Below are positions 43,703 to 52,824 of a stretch of DNA of 64,000 nt, in pieces. Numbering within the stretch: the stretch's first letter is position 1; every line of letters starts with the position of its first letter. Source of the stretch: Terasakiispira papahanaumokuakeensis (GTDB taxonomy: Bacteria; Pseudomonadota; Gammaproteobacteria; Pseudomonadales; Halomonadaceae); the NCBI RefSeq assembly GCF_001709345.1, contig NZ_MDTQ01000001.1, positions 2,579,202 to 2,643,201 of the forward strand, in the 5' to 3' direction. The notes beneath the pieces were generated by a model, which saw nothing but the letters and a program-made list of their open reading frames with translations, made no database searches and was not told where the DNA came from. Position numbers and translations under genes: made by a program.

Positions 43703-44218
43703 TTAATCCTGCGACATCCGTTCAGGCGAGGCCAATGCAGCCTCAAGATCATGACGAAGATGATCAAGAGACTGTTTCAAAGACAATAAAGCTTCTGGCG
43801 ACATATCACTGGCACATAAAGCGGCTTTAGGCACATTAGCAGCACGCGACTTAAGTTGCTTGCCTGCATCCGTCAGCACAATATCCACTTGTCGCTCATC
43901 CTGCTGTGAACGTTGACGGATTAACCAACCCGCTTTTTCCATGCGTTTGAGTAAAGGCGTTAGGGTCGCCGAGCTCAACAATAGCGCCTCACCTAACTGC
44001 GATACTGATTGAGAGCCACGATCCCACAAAACCAACATCACTAAATACTGCGGATAAGTCAGCTCTAATTCCTTAAGCAGTCGCCGGTAAAGTTTGCCAA
44101 AAGTCAGCTGAGCGGCATACAGCGAAAAACACAGCTGAGATTCGAGCTTCAGCAATACATCGTCCGAGCAAGGAAGTTGATCCACCGTCGCTGCTTTTGT
44201 TTCATTCGTTTCCATCAT
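43703..44218 (-). CDS. ohrR: MarR-family peroxide sensor OhrR
   Basis: Repressor of ohr that releases DNA when its N-terminal Cys is oxidised. Cys30 in SQLCFSLYAAQLTFGKLYRRL matches the reactive cysteine position. The winged helix (about residues 65-115) has SQLGEALLLSSATLTPLLKRM and the basic wing RQRSQQDERQVDI. 171 residues, slightly longer than usual because of extended ends. Its neighbour ohr supports the name. Confidence 0.93.
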   Translation of the reverse strand: MMETNETKAATVDQLPCSDDVLLKLESQLCFSLYAAQLTFGKLYRRLLKELELTYPQYLVMLVLWDRGSQSVSQLGEALLLSSATLTPLLKRMEKAGWLIRQRSQQDERQVDIVLTDAGKQLKSRAANVPKAALCASDMSPEALLSLKQSLDHLRHDLEAALASPERMSQD

Positions 44219-44280
44219 GATGCCAACTTAATATTGCCCATAATTCCAAGCCCACCACACGATGCCATCATTGATGGGGA

Positions 44281-44892
44281 TCAACTGACCACCACCGCGG
44301 TTCCAGCACTGACCATCGCCGCACCCGCGCCTTTGTTGAGCCGCGCCATTGCCTGTGGTGTTTGGATCATCCGCCGCGCTTTGTTGGCCGCCAGCGCATA
44401 AGGGGTCACCACCGCAATGAGTACCGTCGCCGTAATCGCGGCCAGTTCAAAAAATATCGGCACAGTGATCGCATGCATGTCCACAACCAAAGGCATAATC
44501 CCCATATAAAAAACAATGGTTTTAGGGTTTGCCAAGGTGGTGGTTAAGCCTCCCAAAACGGCAGCCATCAAGGAGCCTTCACGGTTCAGCTGAGTATTGC
44601 CCAGCGTCGGTCGCGACCGCCAGATTTTAATGCCCATATACGCCAGATAAAGACCCCCAGCGATTTTCACCAGCAAAAAGGCTTCGCCCATGGTCTGCGC
44701 CAGTGCGGCCAACCCCAGTACAGCAAGAGCGAGATACGTCATGTCACCGATGACCAAGCCAATCGCATAGCCTACAGCAGCTCGCTTCCCTTTTCCCAGT
44801 GTCCATCCCAGCAATCCCAAAATACCGGGGCCGGGAATAACCGCCGCCAGCAACAAGGCACCAGCAAACGCTAATAGACTATCCAAAGACAT
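44281..44892 (-). CDS. LysE/RhtB-family amino acid exporter
   Basis: A 203-residue membrane protein with about six hydrophobic segments; the N-terminal GALLLAAVIPGPGILGLLG contains the PGP motif of the family, and the middle NPKTIVFYMGIMPLVVD is also conserved. Substrate cannot be told from sequence; relatives export lysine, threonine, homoserine or similar. It precedes ohrR on the same strand by 62 bp, but function seems unrelated. Confidence 0.88.
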   Translation of the reverse strand: MSLDSLLAFAGALLLAAVIPGPGILGLLGWTLGKGKRAAVGYAIGLVIGDMTYLALAVLGLAALAQTMGEAFLLVKIAGGLYLAYMGIKIWRSRPTLGNTQLNREGSLMAAVLGGLTTTLANPKTIVFYMGIMPLVVDMHAITVPIFFELAAITATVLIAVVTPYALAANKARRMIQTPQAMARLNKGAGAAMVSAGTAVVVS

Positions 44893-45016
44893 GCTCTCTC
44901 CTATGGGGTGAACTCACTCAGCGATGACTCACGATAAGATCGCGATAAAATCATGCCCTAATATAACCCGATCCCATCTTATACTCCCACTGATCAGCCA
45001 GCAGCCCCCACTAAAG

Positions 45017-45079
45017 TGTGGTGTGCCGAATGCATGAGATTCGTTAGTCTCACTTGCATCGACTGATGAACACCACACG
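45017..45079. repeat. Long interrupted stem-loop upstream of the AtoE gene
   Basis: Outer arms GTGTGGTGT/ACACCACAC (9 bp) enclose inner arms ATGCA/TGCAT and GAGA/TCTC, giving a 63-nt structured element. It lies about 210 bp before the next gene. The stretch 44893-45292 otherwise contains only short tandem repeats. Confidence 0.65.
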
Positions 45080-45112
45080 CGTTATGGCTTGTCATGACAA
45101 CATACAGGTTCA

Positions 45113-45241
45113 ACATTACGTACCCAACGGACATTGCGCACCCAACGACAGCCCGAACAAAACAAGAGCCTGTATAAGATAACGGCCCGTACAAAAACGG
45201 TGTAACCCCAAAACGGTGTAACCCTAAAACAGCAATAATAA
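45113..45241. repeat. Short tandem repeats before the AtoE gene (18 bp x2, 16 bp x2-3)
   Basis: ACATTACGTACCCAACGG is followed by ACATTGCGCACCCAACGA (45113-45148). AAAACGGTGTAACCCC is followed by AAAACGGTGTAACCCT (45194-45225) and a decayed third unit. Confidence 0.8.
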
Positions 45242-45292
45242 AAACGGCGCGACGACAAGAACGACAGTGAAAACAACAATAAGGAAAAGACC

Positions 45293-46576
45293 ATGCAATG
45301 GTTTGTGAAAGGGGCAGTCCGGTTCATGGAGCGCTATCTGCCAGATCCTTTTGTGCTGGTATTACTCCTCACACTCATGGTGTTAGGGTTGGCGATTGGC
45401 GTACAAGGGATGCCTCCCATGGAGGCCCTCAACAGCTGGGGACAAGGGTTCTGGAACCTACTGACCTTTGCCATGCAAATGGCCTTAATTTTAGTGCTAG
45501 GGCACCTAGTCGCCTCCACCTCAGCAGTTCGACAATGTTTAAGCCTGTTGGCAAGGCGTTTGCCGGGACCCAAAAGTGCCATCATGGCCGTCACACTGGT
45601 CGCTTTGGTCGCGTCCTGGCTCAATTGGGGGTTTGGTCTGGTCGTCGGGGCTTTCTTCGCCCGGGCCATTGCGCGTGAGATTGCGGTTGATTACAAGCTA
45701 TTAGTCGCATCGGCTTATTCAGGGTTTATCATCTGGCATGCGGGATTATCAGGCTCTATTCCACTGACATTAAATACTCCCGGACACTTTGCAGAAGCGG
45801 AAATCGGCCTGCTGCCCACAGCTGAGACTATTTTTGCGCCGTTTAACCTGGCCCTAGTGATCAGCTTGGTGATCATTCTCCCGCTACTCAACATGCTGAT
45901 GCTGGACAAGAAGGCGCCGGGTCAAAAAATCGCTTTTCAAGATGAGGTGTTGCCGGAGGGCGGTCATGGCCCGCTCCTTCATCATCGCTGGCCACTGTAT
46001 CTCATCGCGATCGTCATTCTGGCGTACTTGATTCCTTATTTTGTCCAGGGCGGCGGTTTGAACCTGAATATTCTCAATCTCCTCTTTTTGGCGATAGCAC
46101 TCCTACTATTGGGTACGGCAAGTCGGTTTTTAGGCGCCCTTGGACCGGCAGTCAGCACGGCCAGCGGCATCCTGATTCAGTTTCCTTTTTATGCCGGCAT
46201 CATGGCGTTAATGCAAAGCTCCGGATTAGCTCAGACGCTGGCACAAGGGTTTGTACAGACTGCCAATGCCGATACGCTCCCGGTGTGGAGTTTTCTATCG
46301 GCCGGCCTGATCAACCTACTGGTGCCTTCCGGAGGCGGCCAATGGGCGGTTCAAGCCCCAGTGATGTTGCCCGCAGCGGAGTTACTCAATGTTGATGTGG
46401 CGAAAGTGGCCATGGCCGTCGCCTGGGGAGATGCATGGACCAACTTGCTACAACCCTTCTGGGCTCTACCTGTGTTGGCCATCGCCGGGCTGGGCGCCCG
46501 AGATATTATGGGCTATTGCCTGATTCAGCTCATGGTGTCTGGCTTAGTCATCAGCTTAGGGCTTTATTTCATCTAA
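45293..46576 (+). CDS. atoE: Short-chain fatty acid transporter, AtoE family
   Basis: A 427-residue membrane protein with many hydrophobic segments. The start MQWFVKGAVRFMERYLPDPF and the motif VPSGGGQWAVQAPVMLPAA match AtoE, the putative short-chain fatty acid uptake protein. Conserved NWGFGLVVGAFFARAIARE is also present. No atoDAB genes are next to it in this window. The ATG follows AAGGAA. Function rests on family likeness only. Confidence 0.88.
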   Translation: MQWFVKGAVRFMERYLPDPFVLVLLLTLMVLGLAIGVQGMPPMEALNSWGQGFWNLLTFAMQMALILVLGHLVASTSAVRQCLSLLARRLPGPKSAIMAVTLVALVASWLNWGFGLVVGAFFARAIAREIAVDYKLLVASAYSGFIIWHAGLSGSIPLTLNTPGHFAEAEIGLLPTAETIFAPFNLALVISLVIILPLLNMLMLDKKAPGQKIAFQDEVLPEGGHGPLLHHRWPLYLIAIVILAYLIPYFVQGGGLNLNILNLLFLAIALLLLGTASRFLGALGPAVSTASGILIQFPFYAGIMALMQSSGLAQTLAQGFVQTANADTLPVWSFLSAGLINLLVPSGGGQWAVQAPVMLPAAELLNVDVAKVAMAVAWGDAWTNLLQPFWALPVLAIAGLGARDIMGYCLIQLMVSGLVISLGLYFI

Positions 46577-46641
46577 TACGGCTGAATCGAATCGAACAAG
46601 AGCAGGCGTAACACACCCAAGCCCGTGGCCAGGAGCCGCTG

Positions 46642-47175
46642 ATGAAAACAATAGAAACCCATCTCAGTCAGTATGCAGCCTACCACCGGGATTGGCGTAA
46701 TATTCAGACTCATCTGGTCGGTATTCCGATGATTGTTCTGGCCGTGACCATCTTGCTATCACGCCCAGTGTTCACCATCTTGAGCGGATGGCCGATCACC
46801 CCTGCACTATGGGTGGCTTCTGCGTTGAGCTTATTTTATCTACGTCTGGATCGTCGCTTGGGCGTATTGATGGCGGCTTACCTCGGACTCAACCTACTGA
46901 TCAGCCATTGGATCGCTCAGGGATCAACGACGATTTGGCTCAGCAGTGGCCTGAGCCTGTTTGTCGTCGGTTGGATCTTCCAGTTGATCGGCCATTACTA
47001 CGAGGGCCGTAAACCGGCGTTTGTCGATGATGTCATCGGCCTCATCATTGGGCCACTCTTTGTCGCCGCCGAGCTGCTGTTCTTATGGGGAGCCTACTCA
47101 CAACTCGAAGCCAGTATCACCGCACTCGCGGGGCCGGTGCGTCGTCGCCCTCCGGCCCGCTCAATGGACTCATAA
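46642..47175 (+). CDS. Mpo1-like (DUF962) membrane protein
   Basis: A 177-residue protein with four hydrophobic segments. The His-rich motifs YHRDWRNIQTHLVGIP and IGHYYEGRKPAFVDD are those of the Mpo1 family, whose yeast member is an iron-dependent dioxygenase in phytosphingosine breakdown. In bacteria the substrate is unknown; a role in lipid oxidation is inferred. It follows atoE by 65 bp on the same strand, so a shared fatty-acid theme is conceivable. Confidence 0.85.
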   Translation: MKTIETHLSQYAAYHRDWRNIQTHLVGIPMIVLAVTILLSRPVFTILSGWPITPALWVASALSLFYLRLDRRLGVLMAAYLGLNLLISHWIAQGSTTIWLSSGLSLFVVGWIFQLIGHYYEGRKPAFVDDVIGLIIGPLFVAAELLFLWGAYSQLEASITALAGPVRRRPPARSMDS

Positions 47176-47187
47176 TAAGATTAAATC

Positions 47188-48135
47188 TCACGATGGCGTT
47201 GTACTGGGGGAATCGGCACGCAAATCCACATCGCGATAAGATTCAGCTTCAATAAAAACGCGTTTGACGACGGGAGAAGTCTGCTTAATATTGCGATCGA
47301 GTTCGGCAATCGCCTGCTCGATCTCGGCGGCAGTGCTGCCTCGTTTGAAGCGCACACTGATGTTCACCAGGACAAAATCAGGCCCCATGTGCATGGTCAA
47401 GACTTCGTGCACCGCATCGACCAGTGAGGCTTGCTGCACTTGTGAGCGAATATGCTGGATCACCACTTGATTGGCACTTTCACCAATCAAAAGCCCTTTG
47501 GTTTCAACAGCGAGCCAGATCGCGGTTCCTGCCAGAATCAAACCAATCAGAATCGACGCAATACCATCAAATACAGGGTTACCCGTCAGCTGGCTGAGGG
47601 CCACACCCGCCAAGGCCACCAGTAGCCCAATCATTGCGGCCGAATCTTCAAACACCACCATAAATAGTGAAGGATCTTTACCACGCTGCACGGCTTCCAA
47701 GTAGCCCCATTTACCTTTGGTTTTGCGAAACGCATTCAAAGCAAAAACCCATGAAGCCCCTTCAAACACCAAGCCTAGCGCCAACACAATGTAGTTCACT
47801 ATGGGTGATGTCATCGGCTCCGGCTCAAGTACATGCAGGATACCCTCATAGAGTGAAACTCCGGCGCCAATGGCAAAAATCAAAATCGCGACGACAAAGC
47901 TCCAAAAGTACACTTCTTTACCATAACCGAAGGGGAACTGATCATCTGGGGGTCTTTGCGCCCGCTTCATGCCCAGCAATAACAACACCTGATTGCCTGT
48001 ATCCACCACAGAGTGAATCCCTTCAGACAGCATTGCAGAACTACCGGTGATCCCTCCGGCAATAAATTTGGTGACGGCAATCAATAAATTACCGGCCATT
48101 GCGGCATAAATCACCGACTTGGACTCACTGGCCAT
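47188..48135 (-). CDS. Cation diffusion facilitator transporter
   Basis: A 315-residue metal-ion/H+ antiporter with six hydrophobic segments; metal-site residues are visible in SEGIHSVVDTGNQ, and the FPFGYGKEVYFWSFVVAILIF region belongs to a CDF subgroup distinct from FieF and ZitB. The C-terminal cytosolic domain (from about 215) is the usual dimer module. The metal cannot be named. A GGAG ribosome site supports the start. It is convergent with the Mpo1-like gene. Confidence 0.9.
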   Translation of the reverse strand: MASESKSVIYAAMAGNLLIAVTKFIAGGITGSSAMLSEGIHSVVDTGNQVLLLLGMKRAQRPPDDQFPFGYGKEVYFWSFVVAILIFAIGAGVSLYEGILHVLEPEPMTSPIVNYIVLALGLVFEGASWVFALNAFRKTKGKWGYLEAVQRGKDPSLFMVVFEDSAAMIGLLVALAGVALSQLTGNPVFDGIASILIGLILAGTAIWLAVETKGLLIGESANQVVIQHIRSQVQQASLVDAVHEVLTMHMGPDFVLVNISVRFKRGSTAAEIEQAIAELDRNIKQTSPVVKRVFIEAESYRDVDLRADSPSTTPS

Positions 48136-48230
48136 ACAACACTCCTGATTAAGAACTCAACACAGCTCAGCACAACATCCAGCATGATAAGGCGGCCTGG
48201 ATAAGGCTCAATTATGTCTAAAATTTAATT

Positions 48231-48294
48231 GTTCATGAGATGAGTCGTTCATGAGATCAATGGTTCATAAAATGAATTGTTCATAAGATTTAAT
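48231..48294. repeat. 16-bp tandem repeat, 4 copies
   Basis: GTTCATGAGATGAGTC, GTTCATGAGATCAATG, GTTCATAAAATGAATT and GTTCATAAGATTTAAT run without gaps between the CDF gene and the aminotransferase gene. Confidence 0.9.
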
Positions 48295-48419
48295 TGTCCC
48301 ATCTGCGTTATGCTATGCACCAGTCATAGGCTTGCGACATGGCGGCAGCAAGCCGAAGGTTGTGCGGTTGATCGTCGACAGCCGACCTCGTATCCCCTCA
48401 CTGATTCTCAAGGACGCTT

Positions 48420-49613
48420 ATGTTTAAGCATGTGCCCCCCTATGCCGGAGACCCGATCCTCTCATTGGTTGAGTCCTATAAGCAGGACCCCCGCGAGCAA
48501 AAGGTCAACCTAAGTATCGGCGTTTATTATGATGAGCAGGGCCTCGTTCCCATTCCCGCTGCGTTACGCGAAGTGCAACAAGCCTTCAAACCGAGTACTG
48601 AAGGCGAGCTGTACTTACCGATGGAAGGCTATGCCCCTTATCGAAAAGCGGTCCAGCACCTGATCTTCGGCGCAGATAGCCCCGCACTGGCCGACGAGCG
48701 TATCGCCACAATTCAGAGCCTGGGCGGATCTGGCGCCTTGATGATTGGGGCTGATTTCCTCAAACATTACTTCCCTCAATCAGAAGTCTGGGTCAGTACG
48801 CCCACCTGGGAAAACCATATTGCGATTTTCCAAGGGGCAGGCTTCAAAACTCACGCCTACCCCTACTTCGACCCTGAAACGGGTGGCGTCGATCTTGAGG
48901 CCATGCTCAATAGTCTCAAGCAGTTGCCCGCACAAAGCATCGTGTTGCTTCACCCTTGCTGTCACAATCCAACAGGCGCCGACTTAACCCCAGCGCAGTG
49001 GGATCAAGTCTTAGATGTTATTGAAGCCGGTGAACTGATTGCCTTTATGGACATGGCCTACCAAGGGCTAGGTGACAGTATGGAGGCCGATACCTATGCC
49101 ATCCGTGCACTCACCGCTCGCGGCTACCCCTTCCTACTGAGCAACTCTTTTTCAAAGGTATTCTCACTGTATGCTGAGCGGGTTGGGGCCTTATCCATCA
49201 TCTGCTCAAATGCAGAAACGGCAGAACGCGTACTCGGGCAGTTAAAAGCCACGGTGCGTCGTAACTATTCCAGCCCAGCAAAACATGGCGCGCGCCTGGT
49301 CAGTGAAGTCCTGAATGACGCGCGACTCAATGCCCAATGGCAAACCGAAGTGGCAGAAATGCGCCAGCGCCTAGTCAGTATGCGCGAACAACTGGTGTCG
49401 GCCTTATCATCGGCACTGCCTGATCAGGATTTCAGCTATATGACTCAGCAAAAAGGGATGTTCAGTTATACCGGCTTAAGCCCAGCACAAGTGGTCCGCT
49501 TGCGCGATGAGCATGGTGTCTACCTGATTGACAGTGGCCGTATGTGTGTTGCGGGTTTGAATCAACGCAATATTGAAACCGTGGCACAAGCTATCGCCAA
49601 GGTGTCCGCTTAA
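48420..49613 (+). CDS. tyrB: Aromatic amino acid / aspartate aminotransferase
   Basis: Class I PLP aminotransferase of 397 residues starting MFKHVPPYAGDPILSLVESY. The PLP Lys lies in SNSFSKVFSLYAERVGAL, the PLP-binding Asn in CCHNPTGADL, and the substrate carboxylate Arg in SGRMCVAGL. TyrB and AspC cannot be told apart by eye; both transfer amino groups between aromatic amino acids, aspartate and 2-oxoglutarate. The gene stands alone and ends in a two-way terminator. Confidence 0.88.
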   Translation: MFKHVPPYAGDPILSLVESYKQDPREQKVNLSIGVYYDEQGLVPIPAALREVQQAFKPSTEGELYLPMEGYAPYRKAVQHLIFGADSPALADERIATIQSLGGSGALMIGADFLKHYFPQSEVWVSTPTWENHIAIFQGAGFKTHAYPYFDPETGGVDLEAMLNSLKQLPAQSIVLLHPCCHNPTGADLTPAQWDQVLDVIEAGELIAFMDMAYQGLGDSMEADTYAIRALTARGYPFLLSNSFSKVFSLYAERVGALSIICSNAETAERVLGQLKATVRRNYSSPAKHGARLVSEVLNDARLNAQWQTEVAEMRQRLVSMREQLVSALSSALPDQDFSYMTQQKGMFSYTGLSPAQVVRLRDEHGVYLIDSGRMCVAGLNQRNIETVAQAIAKVSA

Positions 49614-49634
49614 TCTCATCGCGTGAGTCTTGCT

Positions 49635-49694
49635 AAACTTATATGATCAAAACTTATATGATCAAAACTCGCCTGATCTAAACATCACCTGATG
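49635..49694. repeat. 15-bp tandem repeat, 4 copies, after tyrB
   Basis: AAACTTATATGATCA twice, then AAACTCGCCTGATCT and AAACATCACCTGATG, directly before the terminator. Confidence 0.85.
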
Positions 49695-49703
49695 TCATCA
49701 GGC

Positions 49704-49745
49704 AAAAAAACCGGCGGCTGAGTTAAACTCAACCGCCGGTTTTTG
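49704..49745. terminator. Bidirectional terminator between tyrB and yghU
   Basis: CCGGCGG pairs with CCGCCGG, with extra inner pairing (GAGTT/AACTC). A run of seven A lies on one side and TTTTT on the other, so it can serve both converging genes. Confidence 0.92.
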
Positions 49746-49763
49746 ATGAGGATGGCACCGGAC

Positions 49764-50630
49764 TTACGCCTGACGTTTATCCTCGGTATTCAGTTCAAAG
49801 TCACTGGCGTCGTGCCGCTCATGTAACTGCTCATGAAGCTCACCGAACGTTCGATTCACCATACGACCGCGCTGCACAGCAGGACGGGCATCAATCTCTT
49901 TCGCCCAGCGCATCACGTGGGTGTAGTCTTCCACTTGTAGAAATTCCGCTGCATCGTACAAGCGCCCCAGCACCAACTGACCATACCAAGGCCAATTAGC
50001 CATATCTGCAATCGTATATTCATCGCCCGCCAGATAACGGTGATCGGCCAGATGGCGATTCAAAACATCCAGCTGGCGTTTGGTTTCCATCGCATAGCGA
50101 TTGATCGGGTACTCTAATTTCTCTGGCGCATAGCTGTAAAAATGACCAAAGCCACCCCCCACAAAAGGCGCACTGCCCATCTGCCAGAACAGCCAATTCA
50201 TGGTTTCAGTGCGGGCAGGGATCGACTGAGGTAAAAAGGCATCAAACTTTTCCGCCAGATAAAACAAAATCGAGCCTGACTCAAAAACACGGGTCGGCGT
50301 TTCTGTGGAATGATCCATCAAGGCCGGTATTTTTGAGTTGGGGTTAGCCGCCACAAAGCCACTGCCAAACTGATCACCTTCACCAATATTAATCAGCCAA
50401 GCATCATATTCAGCCGGATAACCCTCAGCCAACAGTTCTTCGAACATAATGTTCGCTTTCACACCATTGGGCGTTGCCAATGAATAGAGCTGGAAAGGGT
50501 GACGCCCTACCGGCAATGTTTTGTCGTGAGTCGGCCCAGCAATAGGACGATTAATACTGGCAAACTTGCCACCACTGGCTTGCTCCCATTGCCATACTTT
50601 TGGCGGGGTATAGCTTGAATCTTGGCTCAT
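49764..50630 (-). CDS. yghU: Disulfide-bond oxidoreductase YghU (glutathione transferase type)
   Basis: A 288-residue Nu-class glutathione transferase. The N-terminal extension YTPPKVWQWEQASGGKFASI and the thioredoxin-fold segment LYSLATPNGVKANIMFEELL are diagnostic of YghU, which binds two glutathiones and reduces disulfides and peroxides. Thr/Asn of TPNG replace the Ser/Tyr of other classes. The C-terminal helical domain starts near 160. It lies alone on the minus strand. Confidence 0.93.
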   Translation of the reverse strand: MSQDSSYTPPKVWQWEQASGGKFASINRPIAGPTHDKTLPVGRHPFQLYSLATPNGVKANIMFEELLAEGYPAEYDAWLINIGEGDQFGSGFVAANPNSKIPALMDHSTETPTRVFESGSILFYLAEKFDAFLPQSIPARTETMNWLFWQMGSAPFVGGGFGHFYSYAPEKLEYPINRYAMETKRQLDVLNRHLADHRYLAGDEYTIADMANWPWYGQLVLGRLYDAAEFLQVEDYTHVMRWAKEIDARPAVQRGRMVNRTFGELHEQLHERHDASDFELNTEDKRQA

Positions 50631-50707
50631 AATCGCTCCCGAGGTTTCACTCTAGTCGTTGATGCCCTTTATCATGGGGTCAGATGATCAACATTCAAGC
50701 AAGCCAA

Positions 50708-50737
50708 GGGGCGGTGTCAAAAGGTGCGGTGTCAAAA
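50708..50737. repeat. 15-bp tandem repeat, 2 copies
   Basis: GGGGCGGTGTCAAAA and GGTGCGGTGTCAAAA lie just beyond the stop of the ABM-domain gene. Confidence 0.75.
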
Positions 50738-50746
50738 GGCACAGCA

Positions 50747-51079
50747 CTAATCGGGCTTCCCTTGGTGAAAGAGCTGGCGCTGTAGCTCATCATCGGTAAC
50801 GGTCATTTCATAGACGGTATGAGAGGTCTCAAGACAGTCCCTCATAAGCTGACGAGTGTTGATAAAATCGTCATCGTCAAGTTGGCGACTGGCCGCCCAC
50901 TGTTCGCGGCTTGGCCATTGGGCATACCCAACAAAGCGCCCTGGATGATCGGTCAGGTGTAAGCGCGACCCATAGCTGTCACAACGCTCATAAAACATCT
51001 GCGTGACCTGCCGCCAGGCGTGTCTAAAAGCGGTTTCCTGACCGGCTTTGACTTGAAACTCATACACCGCAATAAACAT
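50747..51079 (-). CDS. Antibiotic biosynthesis monooxygenase (ABM) domain protein
   Basis: A 110-residue single-domain ferredoxin-like fold protein (MFIAVYEFQVKAGQETAFRH at the start, then RLHLTDHPGRFVGYAQWPSREQW). ABM proteins act as small oxygenases or as stress-linked proteins; no cofactor residue settles the function. It starts 17 bp after rluF on the same strand. Confidence 0.8.
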   Translation of the reverse strand: MFIAVYEFQVKAGQETAFRHAWRQVTQMFYERCDSYGSRLHLTDHPGRFVGYAQWPSREQWAASRQLDDDDFINTRQLMRDCLETSHTVYEMTVTDDELQRQLFHQGKPD

Positions 51080-51096
51080 GACAAGTCCTCAATTCA

Positions 51097-52173
51097 TTAG
51101 CGTTGACGCGATTTAGACCCCCGTACGGCAGGCCCTTTACGCCCTTGCCCGGTCCGATGACTATTACTGTTTTTACCGGCGCCCTGAGCCGCCTTTTTGC
51201 CCGATCCCGGTTTGCCCGACCCCGGTTTGCTCGATCCCGGACGTCCCGCGCCTTTACCGCCTGAACCTTGCGCATTTTTGCCCTTAAAGGGTCGTTTTCC
51301 CGCCTTCCCAGCGGGAGCACCTTGACCGCGGGGCGGGTGACCGGATGACGCCGTTTTCTGTTGGGTTCTAGAGGACTTGGCTCCAGTACGCTTGGTTCCA
51401 GCAGGTTTGGTTTGACGAGGCTTTGAGCGACGGCGTCCTGGCGCGGCTTCTGAAGAAGAACCTTCAATAGATTTCAGCAGTACACTCAGTTCTTTATCGG
51501 TCAAATCACGCCACTCACCCACAGGTAAACCTTTTAGGGTGACATTCATGATGCGCACCCGTTCCAGCTGTGTCACTTCATAGCCGAAATATTCACACAT
51601 CCGCCGAATCTGTCGATTCAACCCTTGCACTAAGGTGATCCGAAAGACATGACTGGATTCCTGGCTCACCGGACACTGACGCGTCATCGTGCCGAGGATA
51701 GGCACCCCGCCCGCCATCCCCTGGATGAAAGCCTCAGTGATCGGCTTATTCACCTGAACTAAATACTCTTTCTCGTGCTGATTCCCCGCCCGGAGGATCT
51801 TATTGACCAGATCGCCGTTATTGGTCAGGAAAATTAAGCCTTGAGAGTCTTTATCCAAACGCCCAATAGGAAAAATACGAACACCGTGTTTGACAAAATC
51901 AACGATATTGGACTTTTCGCTCGATTCAGTGGTACTGACAATGCCAACGGGTTTATTCAGGGCAATAAATACCAAATTTTCTTCGCCCTGAGGCTCGATT
52001 TCCTGGCCATTCACGCGCACCGTATCGCGAGGACCGACTTTGTCCCCCACGGTGGCTCGACGCCCGTTAATGAACACATTGCCTTGCTCAATATAGCGAT
52101 CCGCCTCACGACGAGAACAAATACCGCTTTCACTGATGTATTTATTCAGTCGTGTTTGCGCATTTTTCATCAT
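51097..52173 (-). CDS. rluF: 23S rRNA pseudouridine synthase RluF with a long basic tail
   Basis: Makes pseudouridine at U2604 of 23S rRNA. An N-terminal S4 domain ([20 protein letters not shown]) is followed by the catalytic Asp motif [19 protein letters not shown] and the RluF-type [18 protein letters not shown]. The catalytic part ends near residue 235. The last 120 residues are a Gly/Lys/Arg/Ser-rich disordered tail, which includes a 15-bp in-frame repeat ([15 protein letters not shown]). Such basic tails on RNA enzymes may help bind rRNA. Confidence 0.93.
   Translation of the reverse strand: MMKNAQTRLNKYISESGICSRREADRYIEQGNVFINGRRATVGDKVGPRDTVRVNGQEIEPQGEENLVFIALNKPVGIVSTTESSEKSNIVDFVKHGVRIFPIGRLDKDSQGLIFLTNNGDLVNKILRAGNQHEKEYLVQVNKPITEAFIQGMAGGVPILGTMTRQCPVSQESSHVFRITLVQGLNRQIRRMCEYFGYEVTQLERVRIMNVTLKGLPVGEWRDLTDKELSVLLKSIEGSSSEAAPGRRRSKPRQTKPAGTKRTGAKSSRTQQKTASSGHPPRGQGAPAGKAGKRPFKGKNAQGSGGKGAGRPGSSKPGSGKPGSGKKAAQGAGKNSNSHRTGQGRKGPAVRGSKSRQR
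51196..51240. repeat. In-frame 15-bp repeat in the rluF tail
   Basis: On the plus strand TTTGCCCGATCCCGG, TTTGCCCGACCCCGG and TTTGCTCGATCCCGG run without gaps; they code for repeated PGS(G/S)K. Confidence 0.85.
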
Positions 52174-52290
52174 AAAAACAAACCTTCACCGCTAGGCGGT
52201 TCTAAAACGGGACAAAAGACATCAAAACACAATAACAGCCCTGCCAAGGCTGCCTGCATTATGACGCATAAGCGCCATCACCGTGCACCA

Positions 52291-52785
52291 TTAGATCACC
52301 GGATGACGACGGCGAAAGTAATGTAAGGAAGGGATCGCCAACCCAAAAGTAATCGCAAATAAAATACTGAGGGTATGCACCCCATTGGTCAAAAAGCGCG
52401 CCACTAGCTCATCAGAAGCACCGTGCTCACTCATCGACACTAACGTGATCATGGTTTCGTAAGCATAGGTGCCTGGAATCATCGGAATAATAGCCGGTAC
52501 GGTATATACCGGGCGCGGCATCCAGTGACGCCGAGACCAAAACACACCGAGAATCCCCATCAGCGTTGCGGCAACAAAAGTAGCCAATCCAATCGACACA
52601 TCAAAGCCTTGCATCAAAAATGCTCTGAAGCTATAGGTCAAAGCACCGCCTAGCGCACAAAATTTCAATGCCTGGCGCGGTACATTGAAGATCATGGCAA
52701 ACCCCGCTGCGGGTAATGCAGCCAGTAGCGCGTCGATAATGGCTTGATCCCAGTGCCAGTGCCCAATCTCCATCACGATCTCCAT
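52291..52785 (-). CDS. yjjB: Threonine/serine exporter family protein, YjjB part
   Basis: A 164-residue membrane protein with about four to five helices, matching the small ThrE subunit (DUF3815/YjjB); VPAIIPMIPGTYAYETMITLV carries the family's P-PG pattern. With YjjP it forms the split ThrE-type exporter known in E. coli to carry succinate. It lies 39 bp downstream of yjjP on the same strand, so both are probably one transcript. Confidence 0.88.
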   Translation of the reverse strand: MEIVMEIGHWHWDQAIIDALLAALPAAGFAMIFNVPRQALKFCALGGALTYSFRAFLMQGFDVSIGLATFVAATLMGILGVFWSRRHWMPRPVYTVPAIIPMIPGTYAYETMITLVSMSEHGASDELVARFLTNGVHTLSILFAITFGLAIPSLHYFRRRHPVI

Positions 52786-52824
52786 GCCCCCTTGGTGTTA
52801 TTTCGTTTCGCCTCAACCCACGCC

